Shown here in pieces: positions 58,725 through 64,000 of a stretch of 64,000 nucleotides of DNA (the first letter of the stretch is position 1; each line of letters opens with the position of its first letter). Source of the stretch: Microbacterium sp. VKM Ac-2923 (GTDB lineage: Bacteria; Actinomycetota; Actinomycetes; Actinomycetales; Microbacteriaceae); assembly GCF_022815605.1 (NCBI RefSeq), contig NZ_JALGRP010000003.1, positions 1 through 64,000 on the forward strand. The letters are read 5' to 3'. Made by a program: the position numbers and the translations under genes. The notes under the pieces were generated by a model. That model was given only the letters and a program-made list of their open reading frames with translations, had not been told where the DNA came from and did not search any database.

Positions 58725-59366
58725 TCAGCGGGGGAGCAGGGGGATGACCTCGGCGAGATCGACCGCGCCGATCACGAGGTCGGCGCGCTCGCGCACCGCG
58801 GGTTTCGCGTTGAAAGCCAGGCCGAGGCCCGCGACGGCCATCATCTCGAGGTCGTTCGCACCGTCGCCGATGGCGAAGGTCGACGCGAGCGGTACGCCGT
58901 GATCGGTGGCCCACGCCCGCAGCGTCTCGGCCTTGGCCGTGGCATCCACGATCTCCCCGGCGACGTCGCCGGTGAGCTCGCCGTCGGTGGCGGCGAGCCG
59001 GTTGGCCCGCCACAGGTCGACGCCCAGGTCGGGGGCGACGGTGTCGAGCACCTCGTGGAACCCGCCCGAGACCACGCCGACCACGCCGCCCCGTTCGTGG
59101 ACGGCAGTGATGAGTTCCCGCACGCCCGGGGTGGGCTCGATGCGCGCGATCGCTCGGGCGAAGGCATCAGTGGAGATCCCGGCGAGAGCCTTCACGCGCG
59201 AGCGCAGGCTCGTGGCGAAGTCGACCTCGCCGCGCATCGCCGCTTCTGTCGCCGCCGCGACCTCGGCGCCGCGACCGGCCTCGTCGGCGAGGAGCTCGAT
59301 GACCTCGTTGCGGATCAGCGTGGAGTCGGCGTCGAGCACGACGAGGAAGCGGGCGGGCGCAGGCAC
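58725..59366 (-). CDS. serB: Phosphoserine phosphatase
   Basis: Removes phosphate from L-phosphoserine, the last step of serine synthesis. The 213-residue HAD enzyme has the nucleophile motif D-A-D-S-T (12-16), motif II S-G-G-F in V-V-S-G-G-F-H-E, and motif III G-D-G-A-N-D. It lacks the ACT domains of longer SerB proteins. I take GTG 59366 as the start because TAGGGT is seven bases upstream (leaderless); a longer form to 59426 would run into the luxS promoter region and adds no conserved sequence. Confidence 0.9.
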   Translation of the reverse strand: MPAPARFLVVLDADSTLIRNEVIELLADEAGRGAEVAAATEAAMRGEVDFATSLRSRVKALAGISTDAFARAIARIEPTPGVRELITAVHERGGVVGVVSGGFHEVLDTVAPDLGVDLWRANRLAATDGELTGDVAGEIVDATAKAETLRAWATDHGVPLASTFAIGDGANDLEMMAVAGLGLAFNAKPAVRERADLVIGAVDLAEVIPLLPR

Positions 59367-59373
59367 GCGCTCG

Positions 59374-59379
59374 ACCCTA
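59374..59379 (-). promoter_or_regulatory. -10 element of a leaderless promoter for serB
   Basis: TAGGGT on the minus strand, seven bases before GTG 59366. Confidence 0.5.
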
Positions 59380-59447
59380 GCGGGTCGAAGCGTCCGGGAC
59401 TGATCGACGGACGCGAGTCGCCACACGGCGTCACGCGCCGACGACGA

Positions 59448-59469
59448 TGTCGGTGGGCGCGCGTAGGCT
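59448..59469 (+). promoter_or_regulatory. PafBC-type (RecA-NDp) DNA-damage promoter of luxS
   Basis: TGTCGGTG (59448-59455), eight bases, TAGGCT (59464-59469): an exact match to TGTCRGTG-N8-TAnnnT. Unlike the other sites it leaves a leader of about 30 bases with a GAGAAGGGA ribosome site. Confidence 0.7.
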
Positions 59470-59506
59470 CGTGCGGTACCCCAGACCTCCGAGAAGGGAT
59501 TCCCCC

Positions 59507-59980
59507 ATGGCCGATGTCGAGAGCTTCACCCTGGATCACACCGCCGTGCTGGCGCCCTACGTTCGTCTGATCGGCTCGGAGTCGGGGCCGCGTGGCGACG
59601 TCATCTCGAATTTCGACCTGCGCCTCGTGCAGCCGAACGAGGGCGAGATCCCCACCGCCGGCCTCCACACCATCGAGCACTTGCTCGCGAGCCTCGTGCG
59701 CGACCGCATCGACGGCCTGATCGACATCTCGCCCTTCGGATGCCGCACCGGCTTCCACGTCATCATGTGGGGCGAGCCCGAGGTCGGCGCGCTCGTCGAC
59801 GCGATCTCCGACTCGCTGCGCGCGATCGCGGAAGACGTGCAGTGGGAGGACGTGCCGGGCACCGACGCCTACAGCTGCGGGAACTTCCGCGACCACAGCC
59901 TCCACAGCGCCCGCGAGTGGTCGAAGGTGGTGCTCGAGAAGGGCATCAGCCACGACGCGTTCGCCCGGGTCGGCGTCTGA
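59507..59980 (+). CDS. luxS: S-ribosylhomocysteine lyase
   Basis: Cleaves S-ribosylhomocysteine to homocysteine and DPD, the precursor of autoinducer-2, in the activated methyl cycle. The 157-residue protein has the metal ligands H54 and H58 in H-T-I-E-H and a later Cys in Y-S-C-G-N, and the catalytic Cys79 in F-G-C-R-T-G. The ATG has GAGAAGGGA upstream. It follows serB divergently and is followed by a tandem array and a strong terminator. The last 12 codons (G-I-S-H-D-A-F...) are the first array unit. Confidence 0.95.
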   Translation: MADVESFTLDHTAVLAPYVRLIGSESGPRGDVISNFDLRLVQPNEGEIPTAGLHTIEHLLASLVRDRIDGLIDISPFGCRTGFHVIMWGEPEVGALVDAISDSLRAIAEDVQWEDVPGTDAYSCGNFRDHSLHSAREWSKVVLEKGISHDAFARVGV

Positions 59981-60230
59981 TTCGACGTGCGTCCGCGAGT
60001 CGGCGATCAGCCACGACGCGTGCGCGGGGTTCGTTGTGTGATTCGACGTTCGTTCGCGAGTCGGCGACCAGCCATGTCGCGTTCGCGGGGGTCGGTGTCT
60101 GAGCCGACGCGCCTCCGCGAGTCGGCGATCAGCCACGACGCGTTCCCGCGGATTCACGTCTGGTTCGACGTGTGTCGGCGCGCGGTGATCCGGCTCGGCG
60201 CGGTCGCGCGGATGGGCGTCTGACTCTCCG
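59942..60230. repeat. 61-bp tandem array built on the 3' end of luxS (5 copies)
   Basis: Units with ATCAGCCACGACGCG begin near 59945, 60006, 60067 and 60128 (61 bp apart), then a diverged one near 60188. The first is the last 12 codons and stop of luxS; the TGATTCGACG after the stop recurs. Some copies keep GTCTGA or GTGTGA at the same place. The array fills most of the 338-base space to glgC. Confidence 0.9.
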
Positions 60231-60243
60231 CCGCTTGGAACGC

Positions 60244-60280
60244 CAGAGGGGCGGTGACCATCGCGGTCACCGCCCCTCTG
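60244..60280. terminator. Bidirectional terminator between luxS and glgC
   Basis: A perfect 16-bp stem (CAGAGGGGCGGTGACC at 60244-60259, complement 60265-60280) with loop ATCGC. It lies past the luxS array and past the glgC stop. Confidence 0.85.
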
Positions 60281-60318
60281 ATATCCGAGGTCCCCGGCAT
60301 CCGGGGTCCGGATCGGAG

Positions 60319-61563
60319 TCACGCGCGGACGTGCACGTCCTTGCCGACGACGGTGATGCCCGTCTCGGTGACGGTGAAACCACGGGCGAGGTCGCGGTCG
60401 CGGTCGACGCCGATGGTCGCTCCCGGCTCGAGGACGACGTTCTTGTCGAGGATCGCGCGGTGGATACGAGCTCCCGCTCCCACCTGCACACTGTCGAAGA
60501 GCACCGAATCGGTGATCGTCGAGCCGCCACCCGCGAGGGCCCACGGGCCGACGACGCTGCGCTCGAGGTGGGTTCCGGACAGAACGGAGCCGAGCGAGAC
60601 GATCGAGTCGATCGCGTTGCCGATGCGCCCGACCGAGTCGCGCACGAACTTCGCCGGCGGGGCGTTGAACGTCTGCGAGTAGATCGGCCAGTCCGTGTTG
60701 TAGAGGTTGAAGATCGGCAGCGTGGAGATGAGGTCCATGTGCGCGTCGTAGAACGACTCGATCGTGCCCACGTCGCGCCAGTACGAACGGTCGCGCGGTG
60801 TCGAGCCGGGCACGTCGTTGCGCTGGAAGTCGTACACCGCCGCTTCTCCGCGATCGACGAAGTAGGGCACGATGTCGCCGCCCATGTCGTGTGCGGAGGT
60901 CGGCAGCTCGCCGTCGTGCGTGACGGCCTCGACGAGGGCATCGGCGTCGAAGATGTAGTTGCCCATCGAGGCGAGAACCTCGTGCGGGGCGTCTGCCAGG
61001 CCCGTCGGGTTCTGCGGCTTCTCGAGGAATGCGCGGATCTTCGTCGGGTCGGTCGGGTCGGTGTCGATCACGCCGAACTGGTTCGCCAGGCCGATCGGCT
61101 GACGGATGCCGGCGACGGTGGCGCGGGCGTCGGATGCGATGTGGGCATCCAGCATCTGATTGAAGTCCATGCGGTACACGTGATCGGCACCGATGACGGC
61201 CACGATGTCGGGCTTCTCGTCGCGGATGAGGTTCATCGACTGCAGGATGGCGTCGGCCGAACCCGAGAACCACCGCTTGCCGAGACGCTGCTGCGCGGGG
61301 ACCGACGCGACGTAGGCGCCCAGCATGGGCGACATGCGCCAGGTCTGCGAGATGTGCCGGTCGAGGCTGTGCGACTTGTACTGCGTCAGAACGACGAGCT
61401 GTCTCAGTCCGGAGTTGATGAGGTTCGAGATCGCGAAGTCGATCAGGCGGTACTGGCCGCCGAACGGGACGGCGGGTTTTGCGCGGTCAGCCGTCAGGGG
61501 CATGAGTCGCTTTCCCTCGCCGCCGGCGAGGATGATTCCGAAGACCTTCGGCGCTGCAGGCAT
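60319..61563 (-). CDS. glgC: Glucose-1-phosphate adenylyltransferase
   Basis: Makes ADP-glucose from glucose-1-phosphate and ATP, the committed step of bacterial glycogen synthesis. The 414-residue protein has the nucleotidyl-transferase start [13 protein letters not shown] and [10 protein letters not shown] left-handed beta-helix with hexapeptide repeats forms the C-terminus. It is divergent from glgA. TAGTGT six bases before the ATG predicts a leaderless message. Confidence 0.96.
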   Translation of the reverse strand: MPAAPKVFGIILAGGEGKRLMPLTADRAKPAVPFGGQYRLIDFAISNLINSGLRQLVVLTQYKSHSLDRHISQTWRMSPMLGAYVASVPAQQRLGKRWFSGSADAILQSMNLIRDEKPDIVAVIGADHVYRMDFNQMLDAHIASDARATVAGIRQPIGLANQFGVIDTDPTDPTKIRAFLEKPQNPTGLADAPHEVLASMGNYIFDADALVEAVTHDGELPTSAHDMGGDIVPYFVDRGEAAVYDFQRNDVPGSTPRDRSYWRDVGTIESFYDAHMDLISTLPIFNLYNTDWPIYSQTFNAPPAKFVRDSVGRIGNAIDSIVSLGSVLSGTHLERSVVGPWALAGGGSTITDSVLFDSVQVGAGARIHRAILDKNVVLEPGATIGVDRDRDLARGFTVTETGITVVGKDVHVRA

Positions 61564-61569
61564 GGCACC

Positions 61570-61575
61570 ACACTA
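61570..61575 (-). promoter_or_regulatory. -10 element of a leaderless promoter for glgC
   Basis: TAGTGT on the minus strand, six bases before ATG 61563. Confidence 0.55.
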
Positions 61576-61626
61576 GGGGTCCACGGGGGATGCGGGAATA
61601 CGTGCACGGCGCGCCGTCCCCTGTAC

Positions 61627-61632
61627 TACGGT
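61627..61632 (+). promoter_or_regulatory. -10 element of a leaderless promoter for glgA
   Basis: TACGGT, seven bases before ATG 61640, in the 76-base divergent space shared with glgC. Confidence 0.5.
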
Positions 61633-61639
61633 TCGTCTC

Positions 61640-62830
61640 ATGCGCGTCGACATCGTGACCAAGGAGTACCCGCCGGAGATCTACGGGGGAGCCGGGGTCC
61701 ACGCCACCGAACTGGTCAAGGCACTGCGGGCAGACGGCACCGACGTGCAGGTGCGCGCGTTCGGTGCGGCACGCGATGAAGCGGACACGACCGCTTACGG
61801 CGTGCCCGCCGAACTGGCCTCCGCGAACGGTGCGATCCAGACTCTCGGCACCGACCTCGAGATCGTGTCCGACGTCGCCGGTGCCGACGTCGTTCACTCG
61901 CACACGTGGTACGCGAACTTCGCCGGGCACCTGGCATCCCTTCTCCACGGCATCCCGCACGTGGTGACCGCCCACAGCCTCGAGCCGCTGCGCCCCTGGA
62001 AGGCCGAACAGCTCGGTGGCGGGTATGCGGTGTCGAGCTACATCGAGAAGACGGCGTACGAGGGTGCGGCTGCCGTGGTCGCGGTGAGCTCGGGAATGCG
62101 CGATGACATCCTGCGCAGCTACCCGGCACTCGATCCCGCCAAGGTGCGCGTCATCTACAACGGCATCGACACGGAGTCGTGGCATCCGGTGTCGGACGAC
62201 GACTTCCTCGCGTCGGTCGGAATCGATCCGTCACGTCCTTCCGTCGTCTTCGTCGGGCGGATCACCCGACAGAAGGGGCTGCCGTACCTGCTGCGCGCCG
62301 CCGAGCGTCTGCCGAAGGACGTGCAGCTCATCCTGTGCGCGGGTGCCCCCGACACCCCGCAGATCATGGACGAAGTGCAGGAGCTCGTGCGCGGGCTCCA
62401 GGCGACGCGCGACGGCGTCGTCTGGATCGACCGGCTGCTCCCGCGCAACGAGCTGTGCGCCATCCTGACCGCGGCGACGACGTTCGTGTGCCCGTCGGTG
62501 TACGAGCCCCTCGGCATCGTCAACCTCGAGGCGATGGCGTGCGGTGCGGCCGTCGTCGGGACCGCCACGGGCGGGATTCCCGAGGTCGTCGTCGACGGTG
62601 TCACGGGGCGTCTCGTGCCCATCGAACAGGTGCAGGACGGCACGGGGACGCCGGTCGATCCGGAACGGTTCGTGGCGGACCTCGCCCGCGTGCTCACCGA
62701 GGTGGTGACGGATGCCGACACCGCCCGCGCCTATGGCCAGGCCGGGCGTCAGCGGGCCATCGACGACTTCAGCTGGGCAGCGATCGCCGAGACCACAGCG
62801 GCGTTGTACGCGGAGGTCTCGGGGAAGTAG
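61640..62830 (+). CDS. glgA: Glycogen synthase (GT4 type)
   Basis: A 396-residue GT-B glycosyltransferase of the actinobacterial GlgA/GlgM group, which uses ADP-glucose to extend alpha-1,4-glucan or make maltose-1-phosphate. The start has E-Y-P-P-E-I-Y-G-G-A-G-V-H (the donor-binding G-G), and the C-terminal domain has the family 4 E-P-L-G-I-V-N-L-E-A. It is divergent from glgC and probably uses its product. Whether the acceptor is glycogen or phosphate cannot be judged here; the GH13 enzyme at 1.5 kb is the only other alpha-glucan gene in the window. Confidence 0.93.
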   Translation: MRVDIVTKEYPPEIYGGAGVHATELVKALRADGTDVQVRAFGAARDEADTTAYGVPAELASANGAIQTLGTDLEIVSDVAGADVVHSHTWYANFAGHLASLLHGIPHVVTAHSLEPLRPWKAEQLGGGYAVSSYIEKTAYEGAAAVVAVSSGMRDDILRSYPALDPAKVRVIYNGIDTESWHPVSDDDFLASVGIDPSRPSVVFVGRITRQKGLPYLLRAAERLPKDVQLILCAGAPDTPQIMDEVQELVRGLQATRDGVVWIDRLLPRNELCAILTAATTFVCPSVYEPLGIVNLEAMACGAAVVGTATGGIPEVVVDGVTGRLVPIEQVQDGTGTPVDPERFVADLARVLTEVVTDADTARAYGQAGRQRAIDDFSWAAIAETTAALYAEVSGK

Positions 62831-63034
62831 GTGCCGGCGGGCGGGTCTGCGTTGCTGCGGCCGGGTCTGATCCGCTGAGCCGTTCGTGGCGGGCGATGCG
62901 CGTCGTCGTGTTCGGGTGTGGTTCGCCGAGCCGCTCCGCGTGTGCACGGCTGCGACCGGAGGCCCTCGGAGTGAGATGCGCTGGGGCTCTCCCCAGAGCG
63001 ACCGCGTCTCGCATGGGTGGCGGTGTCGCGCGGC
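62831..63034. other. Space between glgA and the ABC ATPase gene
   Basis: No gene is supported in this 204-base stretch. It contains a small hairpin, CTGGGG-CTCT-CCCCAG (62981-62996), and weak imperfect repeats of the type GGGTCTG.. and CCGAGCCG. The glgA stop shows no clear terminator. Confidence 0.4.
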
Positions 63035-63040
63035 TAGGCT
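63035..63040 (+). promoter_or_regulatory. -10 element of a leaderless promoter for the ABC ATPase gene
   Basis: TAGGCT, six bases before ATG 63047. Confidence 0.55.
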
Positions 63041-63046
63041 AGCTCT

Positions 63047-63829
63047 ATGCCGCAGGTGCTCGAGTTCTCCGATGTCGTCGTCCGCCGCAACGGTCGGGAC
63101 ATCGTGTCCCACCTCGATTGGACGGTCTCGGATGACGAGCGCTGGGTGGTGCTCGGTCCGAACGGTGCCGGCAAGACCACCGTTCTGCAGCTCGCGGACA
63201 CCCTGCTGCACCCCACGTCGGGTGCCGTGACGATCCTCGGCGAACGGCTCGGTCGTACCGACGTGTTCGAGTTGCGTCCTCGCATCGGCTTCGCCTCGTC
63301 GGCGATGGCTCGGCGCGTGCCGGCGGAAGAGACCGTGCTCGACATCGTGCTGACGGCGGCGTTCTCGGTGGTCGGTCGGTGGCGTGAGGATTACGACGAC
63401 ATCGACGAGCGTCGTGCGCTGCGTGTGCTGGCCGAGTGGAAGCTCGACCACCTCGCCGACCGCACCTTCGGGACGCTGAGCGACGGGGAGCAGAAGCGCG
63501 TGCAGATCGCTCGCGCCGTCATGACCGACCCCGAGCTGTTGTTGCTCGACGAACCCACGGCCAGCCTCGATCTCGGTGCACGCGAAGAGCTTCTGGGCCT
63601 GCTGTCCGGCTATGCGCAGGCGCCGACGACGCCCGCGATGGTCATGGTCACGCACCACGTCGAAGAGATCCCCATCGGGTTCACGCACGTGCTGCTGCTG
63701 CGCGACGGGGATGTCGTCGCATCCGGTCCTCTCGAGGTGGCGCTGACGGCAGAGAATCTCACGGCGACCTTCGGTCTCGAGATCACGCTCACCCACGAGG
63801 GTGGTCGGTACGCCGCGCGGGCGGTGTGA
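63047..63829 (+). CDS. ABC transporter ATP-binding protein
   Basis: A 260-residue single ABC domain. Walker A is G-P-N-G-A-G-K-T-T near residue 38, the signature is L-S-D-G-E-Q-K-R (Asp replaces the usual second residue Gly), Walker B is L-L-L-L-D-E-P-T, and the switch His is in V-T-H-H-V-E-E. The S-D-G-E signature and overall form resemble the ModF/COG1119 group, whose members often have no linked permease. No permease is visible here; the substrate is unknown. The message is probably leaderless. Confidence 0.88.
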   Translation: MPQVLEFSDVVVRRNGRDIVSHLDWTVSDDERWVVLGPNGAGKTTVLQLADTLLHPTSGAVTILGERLGRTDVFELRPRIGFASSAMARRVPAEETVLDIVLTAAFSVVGRWREDYDDIDERRALRVLAEWKLDHLADRTFGTLSDGEQKRVQIARAVMTDPELLLLDEPTASLDLGAREELLGLLSGYAQAPTTPAMVMVTHHVEEIPIGFTHVLLLRDGDVVASGPLEVALTAENLTATFGLEITLTHEGGRYAARAV

Positions 63830-64000
63830 CGCTCGATGGTGTGACGCGCGGCGGTCCCACCGGGGGCGCTGAGGGAGCGGCATGACAGCGTGGTGATGCC
63901 GTCGTCGGAGATGCGCCCCCGTGGGGCGGTGGACAGCCCTGGCCGCCGTTCGAACCCCGGCCTGGTAGACTCCCCTGTTGGTGCCTCCGGCGCCGCAGAC
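63830..64000. other. Window end: promoter region of a gene beyond the edge
   Basis: TAGACT (63966-63971) is a good -10 element for a gene outside the window. Before it is a small hairpin CGCCCC-CGT-GGGGCG (63914-63928), a possible terminator. The bases just after the ABC gene repeat GGTGTGACGC once, like a minimal form of the gene-end arrays. Confidence 0.4.

Noticed and set aside
59367..59426. Longer SerB starting at 59426
   Set aside because: The added 20 residues are not family-like and a leaderless promoter supports GTG 59366.
63945..63965. GTTCGAACCC near the window end as a tRNA T-arm
   Set aside because: No acceptor stem, D-arm or anticodon arm fits around it; a -10 element follows directly.

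Overview
The window is high-GC chromosomal DNA from an actinobacterium, most likely Microbacterium or a close Microbacteriaceae relative. The evidence is the base composition and the presence of RbpA, WhiA, OpcA, OhrR-type MarR, DUF3099 and DUF4190 proteins. The zwf-opcA-pgl and gap-pgk-tpiA-secG orders and the very common leaderless promoters (TAnnnT six or seven bases before an ATG or GTG) also fit. No rRNA, tRNA, IS element, prophage or CRISPR array was seen. It is mostly housekeeping sequence with one surface-polysaccharide region and one iron-uptake operon.

Layout. 1-5.7 kb: MFS exporter, GH13 trehalose-synthase-like enzyme, small GIY-YIG nuclease, unknown glycine-rich membrane protein, coaE. 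5.8-16.3 kb: uvrB, VOC protein, an OhrR regulator divergent from a small Cys-rich protein, uvrA-uvrC-rapZ-whiA. 16.6-21.1 kb: superoxide dismutase, then gap-pgk-tpiA, secG, rbpA. 21.2-30 kb: nucleotide-sugar dehydrogenase, epimerase, polysaccharide deacetylase and lipoprotein in one overlapping minus-strand operon, a divergent glycosyltransferase, and a large LAL-type LuxR regulator. 30-38.3 kb: minus-strand operon tkt-tal-pgi-zwf-opcA-pgl. 38.4-41.6 kb: ctaB, a small membrane protein, ctaA. 41.6-45.9 kb: suf operon (sufB, sufD, Rieske protein, sufC, sufT-like). 46-52.3 kb: MalY/PatB-like lyase, then an iron-siderophore ABC importer and siderophore-interacting protein behind a DtxR-type box. 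52.5-64 kb: ABC-F ATPase, SURF1, small membrane and Cys-rich proteins, fabG-like reductase, alpha/beta hydrolase, serB, luxS, glgC/glgA and an ABC ATPase.

Two patterns cut across the genes. First, five promoters carry TGTCGG(A/G/T)G-N8-TAnnnT, the form of the PafBC-dependent, RecA/LexA-independent DNA-damage promoter. They stand before uvrB, uvrA, the small GIY-YIG nuclease gene, an alpha/beta hydrolase gene and luxS, which suggests a local damage regulon with three unexpected members.

Second, at least six intergenic spaces hold degenerate tandem arrays with periods of 14, about 25, 36, 60, 61 and about 69 bp. In each, the first unit is the 3' end, stop codon included, of the adjacent gene (VOC gene, whiA, siderophore-interacting protein gene, ABC-F gene, fabG, luxS). 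A further 79-bp palindromic array lies after ctaB, and the neighbouring gene has an in-frame 27-bp duplication at its own 3' end. Most units contain a short inverted repeat, and most of these genes lack an ordinary terminator. This gene-end repeat family is the most unusual thing in the window.
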